From assembly GCA_964389685.1 (NCBI GenBank), contig CAYMFM010000034.1, positions 1 through 39,143 of the forward strand: a stretch of DNA of 39,143 nt, in the 5' to 3' direction. Numbering within the stretch: the stretch's first letter is position 1; each line of letters begins with the position of its first letter. Below, in pieces: positions 1 to 8,402 of this stretch. The position numbers and the translations under genes are program-made. The notes under the pieces were generated by a model. That model had not been told where the DNA came from. It saw nothing but the letters and a program-made list of their open reading frames with translations, and ran no database searches. The stretch comes from G020353115 sp964389685. GTDB lineage: Bacteria; Bacteroidota; Bacteroidia; Bacteroidales; VadinHA17.

Positions 1-493
1 CTTTCAGGTCCGACCAGGAGGTGCATTTAATCACCTGAAGCAGGTCGGATGCGGGGTTATTCATGATCCCGATTTTCCCCGATTCATTCACAGAGATTAT
101 TCCGACCTTAATGTGCTTTACCACCTCATCAAGGTATTGAAATTGAAGTTCCTTATCTCTGCTCAGGTCTTTATACTTATCAATCACCTTATTGAAAGCT
201 TTATTCAATTCAATGAATGGGGAAGATTTTACCTTCTCCTGGAAATGAATGGAATAATCCGAGTCAAAAATGATCATGAAGAATCGAAGCAGATTCTGGT
301 TGGTCCGGTTCAGGAATTCATACAGCATGATCACCTGCAACAGGAGAATAATGAGCAGACTGATCAACGTAAATACCATTTGATTTTCAACAGGTTCCCG
401 GATGACAATTGAAATCAGGACCATGTTTACCAGCAACAAAAAGATGCGAAATAGAAGGGATAGTGCAAATCGATTCGTATGCATACCGTACAT
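1..493 (-). CDS. Sensor histidine kinase, N-terminal part (cut by window edge)
   Basis: This minus-strand reading frame is open from an ATG at 491-493 to the left edge, giving 164 residues of a membrane histidine kinase. Two hydrophobic segments (about residues 9-30 and 38-58) are separated by a loop of only a few residues. A linker of the kind seen in the kinases at 9995-11347 and 33349-34716 follows, then the start of a PAS-like domain (VKHIKVGIISVNESGKIGI, matching VEHVTIGLISFSANGKVAL in the second kinase). The catalytic domains lie outside the window. It begins 26 bases after the stop of the response regulator at 520-1893, in the same order as the other two pairs, so it is probably its cognate kinase. 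A second ATG three codons in (482-484) is an alternative start. The kinase assignment rests on homology to the two complete copies. Confidence 0.85.
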   Translation of the reverse strand, partial: MYGMHTNRFALSLLFRIFLLLVNMVLISIVIREPVENQMVFTLISLLIILLLQVIMLYEFLNRTNQNLLRFFMIIFDSDYSIHFQEKVKSSPFIELNKAFNKVIDKYKDLSRDKELQFQYLDEVVKHIKVGIISVNESGKIGIMNNPASDLLQVIKCTSWSDLK

Positions 494-519
494 AATTAAT
501 CGGGTTTTATTAAAACCAT

Positions 520-1893
520 TTATAGGCCGAATTTTTTCATTCTTCTGTACAATGCAGCGCGGGCTATACCCAGTTCCCTGGCTGTTCTTGTCATATTGCC
601 ACGATTATGGTTGATCGCTTTCATTATCAGCTGTTTTTCATTCTCTTCAAGATTGAAGATGTTTTGCAGCTCAGGGGCAGGAACAGGATAACTGGTGGGG
701 AACAGGTTTGCTGATGAGAGTTGTCCTGAACAGCTAAGTATGACAGCCCTTTCAACGGCATTTTTAAGTTCTCTGATATTCCCCGGCCATGGATAGTTTT
801 TTAATTTTCTGAGGGTATGTTGACTGATTTTAAGCTCCGATTTGTGGTATTTCTGACGATAGATTTCAAGGAAGTGATCAACCAGCAACGGGATATCGTT
901 TTTTCTCTCCCTGAGTGCAGGAAGGTGGATCTCTACCGTGTTTATTCTGTATAACAGATCCTCCCTGAATCTTCTTTCATTCACCATCTGCTTCAGGTTC
1001 CTGTTAGTAGCAGAAATCAGCCGGACATCAACCGGAATTTCGATAGGCGATCCAAGCTGTAATACCTTCCTGTTTTCAATGACACTCAGCAACTTTGACT
1101 GCAATGGGTGTGAAAGATTGCCGATCTCATCCAGGAAAATGGTTCCCCCTGAAGCCAGCTCAAACCGGCCGGGTCTGTCCTGATAAGCATCCGTATAGGC
1201 TCCTTTTACGTGCCCGAACAGTTCACTCTCAAAGAGTGTTTCCGGAACAGCACCCAGGTCAACAGCAATGAATACCTGGTCTTTGCGGGTAGATTTCCGG
1301 TGGATCTCCCTGGCAACAAGTTCTTTCCCGGTTCCATTTTCTCCCAGGATTAATACATCAGCATCCGTTTCAGCAACCCTGGCGATCATCTCTTTTATCT
1401 TTTTAACCGGGTATGAATCCCCGATGAAGACTTGAAAATCTTTATCCATATCCTGGGATAGTCGTTCACTGGTTTTCTGAAAACGAATGACTTCTGTTTT
1501 TGCTTTTCGCAAACGGATACAGGAGAGGATCGTTGCCAGCAGTTTCTGATTGCTCCAGGGCTTGATAATAAAATCAGCAGCTCCTGCTTTGATCGACTGA
1601 ATAGCCAGGTCAATATCACCATAAGCAGTGATAAATATCACCATGGCTTCCGGATCAGTTTCCAGGATCTTTTCCAACCAGTTTAAACCCTCCTTGCCAT
1701 CCATCTCTCCCTTTTGAAAGTTCATGTCTAAAAGAATCACATCAAAATCTTCCTGCTTCAGGATTTCCACCAGGTTCTGAGGGGATGATTCAGTCCGCAC
1801 CACCGGAAAAACCTGTTTTAAAAACATCTGACCACTATCCCGGATTCCCGGATCATCATCAACCAGGATTATTTTTCCATCGTATCGTTGCAT
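520..1893 (-). CDS. NtrC-family sigma54-dependent response regulator (module A)
   Basis: A 457-residue response regulator. The receiver domain (about 1-120) has the acidic pocket VDDD at 11-14, phospho-acceptor Asp56 in VILLDMNF and Lys111 in IIKPW. The AAA+ sigma54-activation domain (about 155-385) has Walker A GENGTGKE (184-191), a GAFTGA loop that reads GAYTDA (231-236), and Walker B TIFLDE (251-256). A Fis-type helix-turn-helix ends the protein (GNMTRTARELGIARAALYRR). Proteins of this class bind upstream sites and use ATP to open sigma54-RNA polymerase promoters. It is followed after 26 bases by its kinase and is divergent from the permease at 2119, the likely target. The other two regulators in the window trim to exactly the same length, supporting this start. 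The loop variant is shared by all three. Confidence 0.95.
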   Translation of the reverse strand: MQRYDGKIILVDDDPGIRDSGQMFLKQVFPVVRTESSPQNLVEILKQEDFDVILLDMNFQKGEMDGKEGLNWLEKILETDPEAMVIFITAYGDIDLAIQSIKAGAADFIIKPWSNQKLLATILSCIRLRKAKTEVIRFQKTSERLSQDMDKDFQVFIGDSYPVKKIKEMIARVAETDADVLILGENGTGKELVAREIHRKSTRKDQVFIAVDLGAVPETLFESELFGHVKGAYTDAYQDRPGRFELASGGTIFLDEIGNLSHPLQSKLLSVIENRKVLQLGSPIEIPVDVRLISATNRNLKQMVNERRFREDLLYRINTVEIHLPALRERKNDIPLLVDHFLEIYRQKYHKSELKISQHTLRKLKNYPWPGNIRELKNAVERAVILSCSGQLSSANLFPTSYPVPAPELQNIFNLEENEKQLIMKAINHNRGNMTRTARELGIARAALYRRMKKFGL

Positions 1894-1919
1894 GATTCAA
1901 CTGATTAATGGTTGTTTTA

Positions 1920-1958
1920 AGGATACTGAATTCCCTTTTTACCGGAATTCAGTATCCT
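1920..1958. promoter_or_regulatory. 15-bp perfect inverted repeat, candidate activator (enhancer) site
   Basis: The arms AGGATACTGAATTCC (1920-1934) and GGAATTCAGTATCCT (1944-1958) are perfectly complementary around a 9-base centre. The repeat lies 26 bases upstream of the regulator start and about 140 bases upstream of the -24 element of the permease promoter, the usual distance for a sigma54 enhancer. Binding by the neighbouring NtrC-type regulator is inference. It could also form a hairpin in the 5' leader of the regulator mRNA. Confidence 0.55.
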
Positions 1959-2077
1959 AAAGATAAGAAAAATGTGTTATTTTCGGACAATGATTGTCTT
2001 AAAAACAGTACATTTTTTCGATTTTACTAAATAGGGTAATCTCATTAACTATTTGGTATATTGTTGATTAAGAATGT

Positions 2078-2093
2078 TGGTACATTATTTGGG
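2078..2093 (+). promoter_or_regulatory. Candidate sigma54 -24/-12 promoter of module A permease
   Basis: TGGTAC-N5-TTGG matches the -24 consensus TGGYRY with GG at 2079-2080. Exactly ten bases separate it from the -12 dinucleotide at 2091-2092, which is GG instead of the usual GC. Predicted transcription would start near 2103, about 15 bases before the permease ATG. The adjacent sigma54 activator gene and the analogous elements in modules B and C support the call. Confidence 0.55.
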
Positions 2094-2118
2094 AAGATGA
2101 TGGTAAACACAAAACACC

Positions 2119-4479
2119 ATGTTCCGTTTCAATTTTAGAATTGCTATCCGAAACCTTTGGAAGTACAAAGGGTATTCATTGATCAACATTGCCGGTCTCT
2201 CCATTGGCATGGCCTGTTCGATTTTGATCCTATTATGGGTACATTTTGAATTCAGTTTTGACAAATTTCATGAGAACAAGAGGGTCTACCGGGTTATCCA
2301 GCACATTATTTTTGATAAGGAGGTGCATTGGTCAATTACCCAGGGTCCTTTGGGGCCGGCACTAAAGGATGAAGTACCGGAGATAGAGAAATTTTGCCGT
2401 ATTAAACCATCGAGAAGAACCCTGAAATGGAAAGAAGATGAGTATACGGAACGGGGCATTTATGCCGATCCCTCCTTTTTTGAATTTTTCACCTTCCCGG
2501 TTATAAAGCATCTGGGAGACAGTGTTTTTCATGAACTCAATTGCATTGCATTAACAGAACGGCTTGCAAAGAAACTCTTTGGCGATGAAGAACCGCTGGG
2601 GAAGATCATCAGTGGAAGATCAGAAACGGAGTTTAGGGTGAATGCGATCATTGAGGATACTCCGCTGAACAGCCATCTACAGTTTGATTTCATTATCCCT
2701 TTTGAGTTTGACAGGGGGCTGGGTGCAACGGTTGACCGGTGGGATAACAGTACATTCTATACTTATGTCCAGATTTATGATGGGATTAGCTATGAAGAAG
2801 TTGCAGAAAAAATAGCCGATTTCCTGAAACCGAAACCTACCCTGGAGGAGTTTGCCACATTGGATCTCCAGCCTATCCCGGATATTCACTTCCGGACCGA
2901 TCTGGATTTTGATATAGCATGGGTATCGGATATAAAGATGGTGACCATTTTTTGTATCATCGGTGTTTTTATTATTCTGATCGCATGCATCAACTTCATG
3001 AACCTGGCAACAGCCCGTTCGGCAAGAAGGGCAAGAGAGATCGGATTGAAAAAAGTTGCCGGAGCCCAACGGCGGAATATTATCCGGCAGTTCTTCATTG
3101 AATCGACCGAACTGACATTCTTGTCGGTTCTTATCGCGATGGCATTGGTAGAACTGGTCAGGCCTTCTTTCAACAGCTTTACCGGTGTGGAGATGAAAAT
3201 CCCATACGCTGAACCCTGGTTGTACATTGCCCTGATCATTATGGTGCTGGTTACGGGTATTTTATCCGGTAGTTATCCTTCCCTGTATCTCTCCTCCCTG
3301 AAACCTGCCCTGATCCTCAAAGGTGCCAGTAAACACGGAAAGGGACATGCCATTTTCCGGACCTCCCTGGTGATCTTCCAGTTTACCCTGTCCGTTATCC
3401 TGATCTCAGGAACACTGATCCTGTATCAGCAGATAAATTATATGAGGAAGAAGAACCTCGGTTATGATAAGGAAAACCTGGTCTGGTTCTATTTCGGACA
3501 TAGCGATCAGATTAGCGAACGGTATGAAACAGTTCGACAGGAATTGTTGAAAAATCCTTCAATACTTGCAGTTACCCAGACTGCTAATATACCCACTTAT
3601 GGATATACTTTTTCAAACAGCCTATGGCACTGGGAGGGACAGGATCCGGGAAAGGAAACCCTCATCAGGAATCTGCCGGTGGGGTATGATTATTTTTCTA
3701 CCATGGGAATCGAAGTGTTGAAAGGTCGTACTTTCAGCAGGGATTTCCTTTCCGATTCATTAGCAGTGGTTGTTAATGAAGCAGCTGCAAAAGCCATGAA
3801 TATGGAGGATCCTGTCGGAAAGTTCCTGAAATATTTTGATGGTGAAGAGCGGTATACGATCATTGGTCTTGTCAAAGACTACCATTATCGTTCATTGCAC
3901 ACGATCATTGAACCCCAATATACACTCCTTGTTCCCGATGGAAGTTCCCTTATGATGGTGAGGTTACGCCAGAGTGAAACGGATGCCGGGCTCAAAGCCA
4001 TTGAAAAGGTCTGGGATCAATTTTCACCGGATTTGGAAATGAAGTATCATTTCCTTGATCAAGCTCTGGAATCAATGTATGATTCGGATAAAAAAATAAG
4101 GAAAATATTATTTATTATGACGGCACTTGCAATCTTTATCTCTATGCTCGGACTTCTTGGGATGGCTGCTTTTATGGCTGAACAGCGTACAAAAGAGATC
4201 GGGATAAGGAAAGCCATGGGAGCAACGACCGGTAGAATCGTTACGATGTTGTCCAAAGAATTTTCCAAATGGATCCTGGTTGCTAACATTATTGGTCTGC
4301 CATTGATGTATTTCGGGATGAAGAAATTTCTACAACAGTATCCTTACCGTATTGATATCGGATGGCTGGTGTTTGTGGTCGTGGCTATCCTCACACTTAT
4401 TATTGCACAGATTACAGTCTTTGTACAGTCGCTCCGTGCCGCAAATACCAACCCGGTGGAGTGCCTGAGGTATGAATAA
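2119..4479 (+). CDS. Orphan MacB/FtsX-type ABC permease, duplicated (module A)
   Basis: A 786-residue inner-membrane permease-like protein with two MacB-type halves. Half one has TM1 (about 18-43), a periplasmic MacB core domain (about 45-270) and three TM helices (about 275-299, 330-352, 367-391) around the FtsX signature CINFMNLATA...EIGLKKVAGA. Half two has TM5 (about 415-439), a second periplasmic domain (440-660) and three TM helices (about 662-686, 718-735, 746-770) with EIGIRKAMGA. The end is ANTNPVECLRYE. MacB/FtsX proteins couple cytoplasmic ATP hydrolysis to periplasmic work, but no ATP-binding subunit, HlyD adaptor or TolC gene lies nearby. This resembles the duplicated orphan permeases known from Acidobacteria and Bacteroidota. 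It is divergent from a sigma54 activator and has a -24/-12 element just upstream. The substrate is unknown. Confidence 0.93.
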   Translation: MFRFNFRIAIRNLWKYKGYSLINIAGLSIGMACSILILLWVHFEFSFDKFHENKRVYRVIQHIIFDKEVHWSITQGPLGPALKDEVPEIEKFCRIKPSRRTLKWKEDEYTERGIYADPSFFEFFTFPVIKHLGDSVFHELNCIALTERLAKKLFGDEEPLGKIISGRSETEFRVNAIIEDTPLNSHLQFDFIIPFEFDRGLGATVDRWDNSTFYTYVQIYDGISYEEVAEKIADFLKPKPTLEEFATLDLQPIPDIHFRTDLDFDIAWVSDIKMVTIFCIIGVFIILIACINFMNLATARSARRAREIGLKKVAGAQRRNIIRQFFIESTELTFLSVLIAMALVELVRPSFNSFTGVEMKIPYAEPWLYIALIIMVLVTGILSGSYPSLYLSSLKPALILKGASKHGKGHAIFRTSLVIFQFTLSVILISGTLILYQQINYMRKKNLGYDKENLVWFYFGHSDQISERYETVRQELLKNPSILAVTQTANIPTYGYTFSNSLWHWEGQDPGKETLIRNLPVGYDYFSTMGIEVLKGRTFSRDFLSDSLAVVVNEAAAKAMNMEDPVGKFLKYFDGEERYTIIGLVKDYHYRSLHTIIEPQYTLLVPDGSSLMMVRLRQSETDAGLKAIEKVWDQFSPDLEMKYHFLDQALESMYDSDKKIRKILFIMTALAIFISMLGLLGMAAFMAEQRTKEIGIRKAMGATTGRIVTMLSKEFSKWILVANIIGLPLMYFGMKKFLQQYPYRIDIGWLVFVVVAILTLIIAQITVFVQSLRAANTNPVECLRYE

Positions 4480-4589
4480 GTTGATACGTTCAATGTTAGC
4501 CGGCTTTATGTTCCTGTAAATTTATGATTCATAATCGTACATTTCCGTTAAGTTGGAAAAATCGAAAAATTGTAATATGGAGGCTTAAA

Positions 4590-5557
4590 ATGAAAATCAA
4601 ACTTAATGTTATTGTTTTAACAATTTTATTATTTGCTGGAAATTCATTTGGGCAGGACTCACTAAGTCACCAAACTGTATTTCCTAAAGGGATTTCAGTA
4701 GATTACGGTTTAGGTAAATATTCTGTTCGCGACAAATATATATCTCAGAATAAATATACAGGCCCAATATCATCATTAAATGTAACATGGTCTAATTTTA
4801 ATAATAATCGTGGCGTTCGTTTGAAATTTGATTATCGAAGCGGTTCAGAAATAAAAAATTTTAATTTGTCTGCTGATATTAAAGAATTTTCTTTTACAGG
4901 AACTTATACTTATTCAATTGGTACATTTAACTTGTTCTCAAAAAAAGTATATACATATCTTGGCCCATCCTGGGGTTTTTATCTGTATTCTCGTAATCAG
5001 TATATGGCAAGTCACATGATGGCTACAACACTATCTTATGCGGCACTGATTTCATTAGGATTAAATTCTGAATTCATCTGCCCCATTANNNNNNNNNNNN
5101 NNNNNNNNNNNNNNNNNNNNNNNNNNNNNNNNNNNNNNNNNNNNNNNNNNNNNNNNNNNNNNNNNNNNNNNNNNNNNNNNNNNNNNNNTCTTATGCGGCA
5201 CTGATTTCATTAGGATTAAATTCTGAATTCATCTGCCCCATTAAACCAAAGCTTCAAGCAGAAGGATCATTAGGATTGAATTTACTTTCTTTGGGAGGTC
5301 GTCTACCTGACCTGGAAATCGAAGAAGCAGAAATGATAAAACTACTTCCATTTTATTCGGCTACGAAAGGTTATTTCCATTTTGTTTTATGTTACCGATT
5401 TATAAGACAGGTATCTATTGGAATAGGGTACCAATTCCGTCTTATTTGGTTTAAATCATCAAAAGAATGGGAAAGCGAAGATGGCTGGTATGGTCTTTTA
5501 GTTGCTAATGATAATCTACTTTTTAGACTAACCTGGAATATTGGAGGAACAGAATAA
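4590..5557 (+). CDS. Predicted outer-membrane beta-barrel-like protein, interrupted by scaffold gap
   Basis: The start is the ATG at 4590, preceded by a GGAGG about 7 bases upstream. It gives a clean signal peptide (MKIKLNVIVLTILLFAGNSFG, then QDS). A longer frame from 4524 lacks a signal peptide at its start. The mature part has alternating hydrophobic and aromatic strands ending in a C-terminal aromatic-rich strand (LLFRLTWNIGGTE), as in small outer-membrane barrels. I recognise no named family. The frame is broken by 100 Ns at 5089-5188, but the 55 bases before and after the gap are identical. Removing the gap and one copy restores a single 270-codon frame ending at the TAA 5555-5557. That stop overlaps the start of the next gene (TAATG), so the two are probably co-transcribed. 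The pair is AT-rich compared with its neighbours. Confidence 0.75.
5034..5243. other. Artefactual scaffold gap flanked by a 55-bp duplicated contig end
   Basis: One hundred Ns occupy 5089-5188. Bases 5034-5088 and 5189-5243 are the same 55-base sequence. This is the signature of two contigs that overlap by one assembly k-mer (55) but were scaffolded with a fixed-length gap. Collapsing the overlap restores the reading frame of the surrounding gene, so no sequence is probably missing. Confidence 0.9.
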
Positions 5558-6555
5558 TGAATAAGATATTTTTTACGATTTTATTATTATCTGTATTAAT
5601 GTTTGGTTGTGAGAGACTAATAATGCCTCCCGATGATCATAAAGACTATTCAGAACAAAACATTAAGGATTTTGAAGAGACCTGGAGTTTAATAAATTCG
5701 ACCTATCCTTTCTTCGATTTTATGGCTCTGGATTGGGATAGTACTTATACCAGGTATTACCCGCTTGCAGAACAGGCAAAAGGTGATGAAATCTATACCG
5801 TTTTAATGGATTTACTTTCAGAACTTAAAGATGGTCACACACTTTTCTATGTAGAAGGCGGGAGTGTTCCAATGTTTCCTTATATGCCGCCAAGAATGGA
5901 AAAGGATATGGGCACCTATAGTCCCTATGTAGTAAGAAAGTATTTTGATAAAGAACTCAAAGTATGCGGTGCGGATAAAATAGAGTATGAAATCTCGAAT
6001 GAGAATATCGGTTATGTATACCTTTCAAATTTTGAAAGCGATGCTATCGAAGATTTTGATATGGTTCTGGAATATTTTCGATATACAAAAGGATTGATTA
6101 TAGATGTAAGGCAGAACAGCGGTGGTTATAGTGAACAGGTATATTTTATTACAAGTAGATTTATTGATTCAAATATAGTGGAAGTATGGTATGATAAAAA
6201 TGGCGATCCAACAGAACAAATAATTTACCCCCGCGGATCAACTTATCAAAAACCTGTTGTGATCCTTATAAATGGTCAAAGTATTAGTGGTGGAGAAGAT
6301 TTTCCCGCCTTAATGCAGGCGCTACCTAATGTTACACTTATTGGCGACACAACCGCCGGCATGGGTGGATTAACTATAGATTTTACTCTGTCTTCTGGTA
6401 AAAGAATGACCACTACTCAAAAATATAACCTGTTTAGGGGTAAGCTTATTCAATGGAATGGAGTTCCGCCTGACATATTGGTAGAACAAACTAAGGAGGA
6501 TATTAATAGTGGAAGAGATAAACAATTGGAGTATGCGATTGAGTTTCTGAAGTGA
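5557..6555 (+). CDS. S41-family serine protease lipoprotein
   Basis: A 332-residue protein with a lipoprotein signal (LLLSVLMFGC, Cys18 as lipidated residue), so probably exported and membrane-anchored. An N-terminal helical region (about 34-95, with LLSELKDGHTLFYV) is typical of S41/Tsp-type proteases. The core has IIDVRQNSGG (181-190) and the nucleophile region VILINGQSISGGEDF, where Ser244 of SGGE is the likely catalytic serine. The C-terminal GVPPDILVE strand is also characteristic. The PDZ-like region is short or divergent. Its start codon overlaps the stop of the barrel-like gene, so the two are likely one operon. Low G+C and codon use unlike the flanking permeases suggest a separate origin. 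The substrate is unknown. Confidence 0.88.
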   Translation: MNKIFFTILLLSVLMFGCERLIMPPDDHKDYSEQNIKDFEETWSLINSTYPFFDFMALDWDSTYTRYYPLAEQAKGDEIYTVLMDLLSELKDGHTLFYVEGGSVPMFPYMPPRMEKDMGTYSPYVVRKYFDKELKVCGADKIEYEISNENIGYVYLSNFESDAIEDFDMVLEYFRYTKGLIIDVRQNSGGYSEQVYFITSRFIDSNIVEVWYDKNGDPTEQIIYPRGSTYQKPVVILINGQSISGGEDFPALMQALPNVTLIGDTTAGMGGLTIDFTLSSGKRMTTTQKYNLFRGKLIQWNGVPPDILVEQTKEDINSGRDKQLEYAIEFLK

Positions 6556-6972
6556 ATGGTCGTGGCATTAGAATTTAACACCTGTTAGGATTATTTTAGT
6601 TTTGAATTCGCCAGTATTAATTGATTATTAGTCTTTTAGCTCCATAGGAGTGAAATATTGTTTAGCCTTAATAATTCATCAGAGATTATCGCTATTTCAC
6701 AGGGTAAACCCTGTGATTAGTAAAAGCCAAAATGAGTGGTCCAACTACATTGATATTACTCATCGCTTTACAGCGGATTCGTGAGCTCGCTTCGCTCGGT
6801 TCAATAGGAAATCGTTTCATGGACCGCAACTTGCCAAGCGTTTATAATTATATCCGTCAGACGGCCTGCCTGCCGGAGGCAGGGCTCTTCCCATTTGCCA
6901 CCAAAGCCGGCAGACGCCTGCCTGCCGGCAGACAGGGTGTTATTCCTTAATAAACAATAATAAAGCTGTCAC
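6556..6972. repeat. Gene-free spacer filled with short palindromic repeats
   Basis: No convincing gene is present. Recognisable elements are a GCTCCATAGGAG-type repeat (6638-6651, related to 39121-39133); a perfect hairpin CACAGGGT-aa-ACCCTGTG (6698-6715); an element starting GGTCCAACT (6738) and including ATGGACCGCAA (about 6820-6830), which also occurs near 20633-20690; a GTGAGCTCGCTTCGCTCGG motif (6780-6798, related to 9666-9685 and 29070-29100); and two GCCTGCCTGCCGG palindromes (about 6865-6890 and 6914-6937). The 72-codon frame across this block is built from these repeats and is not a credible gene. Confidence 0.7.
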
Positions 6973-8100
6973 ATGAAAATTTTTAAATCCACTGAAGTAC
7001 TTTCTATTGCATTACTTTCTTTTCTGATCTTTTATTCCTGTAGTGATGAGGTACCTGAACCCACCCGATCAAAAATCTTCCAGAATGTTTTGGATAAAAA
7101 TCTTGAAGCATTTAACGGAAAAGGTGTATCTGCGGCCGTCGTTTTTCAGGATCAGGACAGTTGGTCCGGAACAAGCGGTGTCTCATTTGGAACCACCGCC
7201 ATCACGGAAGATATGATTTTTTGTACCGGGAGCCTGACAAAATCGTATATAGCTGCCCTCTGTCTGGAACTGGCGGAAGAAGGAGTGTTTTGTCTGGAAG
7301 ATTCACTGCATGAATGGCTGCATGATTATCCAAATATAGATTCCTCAATTACGATTCGGCAATTACTGGATAACACCAGCGGAATTTATAACATTTCCGA
7401 TAACACGGATTTATGGGATGCTGTATTCAGTGAACCGGCAAAATTGTGGACTCCCGAAGAGGTAATCACGTTATTTTTATTGGAACCTTATGCAAATCCC
7501 GGAGCGGGCTGGTACTATTCCAATACGAATTATTTGTTGTTGGGGATGATCATCAAGGAAGCCACCGGCTCTTCCGTTTCTTCAGAACTCAGGAACCGAT
7601 TTTTCGAACCATTGGAGCTTGACCATACATTTTTTGCCATTGAAGAAGTGCTTCCATCAGCTATTGCCCACGGCTGGTTTGATCTTTCCGGCAACGGGAG
7701 TTATGATGATGTATCCCTGATTTCAAGAAATGCGATTTACTCCGTACTCTGGACCGCGTCCGCAATTTTTTCCACTGCTGAAGATGTGGCAAAATGGTTA
7801 TCGGCTCTGCTAGAGGGAAATGTGCTAAACCAGTCATCCCTGGATCAAATGCTAACACCTTGCTGCATTATGCCCGGTACTTCTGATGTTGGTTGTGGCA
7901 TGGGACTGTTTCTTATGGGACCCGATAATAGCACCGGCACGGAACTAATAGGATATACAGGAAGAACGTTTGGATACCTTGCATCCATGTTCTATGTACC
8001 AGATTATCGCATCAGTGTTGCTGTGCTCATAAATGAAGATAATACAGTATTCCTGGACGTCATTACCACCAATCTTATACTGGAAGCAATGAAGCCTTGA
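6973..8100 (+). CDS. Serine hydrolase of the beta-lactamase/penicillin-binding fold (S12-like), lipoprotein
   Basis: A 375-residue protein with a lipoprotein-type signal (LLSFLIFYSC, Cys23). It has the hallmarks of the class C beta-lactamase/D-Ala-D-Ala carboxypeptidase fold: the nucleophile motif S87-L-T-K90, the LLDNTSGI helix (131-138), and Y182-S-N184 as the second motif. The third motif appears as YTG in IGYTGRTFGY instead of the HxG or KTG found in most members. Enzymes of this family are peptidases, esterases or amidases acting in the periplasm. Nothing here specifically indicates antibiotic resistance. It stands alone between two repeat-rich spacers, with no operon partner. The start ATG is followed directly by the signal peptide, so the start is secure. 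Confidence 0.88.
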   Translation: MKIFKSTEVLSIALLSFLIFYSCSDEVPEPTRSKIFQNVLDKNLEAFNGKGVSAAVVFQDQDSWSGTSGVSFGTTAITEDMIFCTGSLTKSYIAALCLELAEEGVFCLEDSLHEWLHDYPNIDSSITIRQLLDNTSGIYNISDNTDLWDAVFSEPAKLWTPEEVITLFLLEPYANPGAGWYYSNTNYLLLGMIIKEATGSSVSSELRNRFFEPLELDHTFFAIEEVLPSAIAHGWFDLSGNGSYDDVSLISRNAIYSVLWTASAIFSTAEDVAKWLSALLEGNVLNQSSLDQMLTPCCIMPGTSDVGCGMGLFLMGPDNSTGTELIGYTGRTFGYLASMFYVPDYRISVAVLINEDNTVFLDVITTNLILEAMKP

Positions 8101-8402
8101 AAATTTTTTATGTGAGCAAAGAGCATAGGACTTAGAGCTTGGGGATGAGAAATAAGGAGGGAGCTGTGAAAAATAGTGACTGAGTGACGAAGTGACGGAG
8201 AGACGAAGTGAGAGAACTGGACTGATGCCGTGCCTGCCGGCAGGCAGGAATGATGAATTGAGATATGAGTTGTGAGTAATGAGAGTTGAGTACAGAGTTA
8301 TTGGATGTTGAACGTTAAATGTTCGATGTTATGCCATAGGCACGCCCGTGGCAGAAGTTTAGTTTGTTGTTCATCCAACGGTTAATTACCTTCAGCTTCA
8401 AG
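8101..8402. repeat. Gene-free spacer: purine-rich low-complexity tract and palindromes
   Basis: About 300 bases without a gene. 8160-8300 is purine-biased and quasi-repetitive (GTGACTGAGTGACGAAGTGACGG and similar words). It contains a TGCCTGCCGGCAGGCA palindrome (about 8231-8248). An ATGCCATAGGCACGCCCGTGGCAGAA element (8331-8356) recurs in variant form at 15327-15352 and 20922-20947. Confidence 0.6.

Noticed and set aside
6732..6950. A 72-codon reading frame.
   Set aside because: It is composed of palindromic repeats and has no ribosome-binding site or protein-like composition.
6973..8100. Antibiotic-resistance beta-lactamase.
   Set aside because: The fold is shared, but the third motif is YTG and the protein is a lipoprotein of a broad hydrolase family; nothing specific for beta-lactam hydrolysis.
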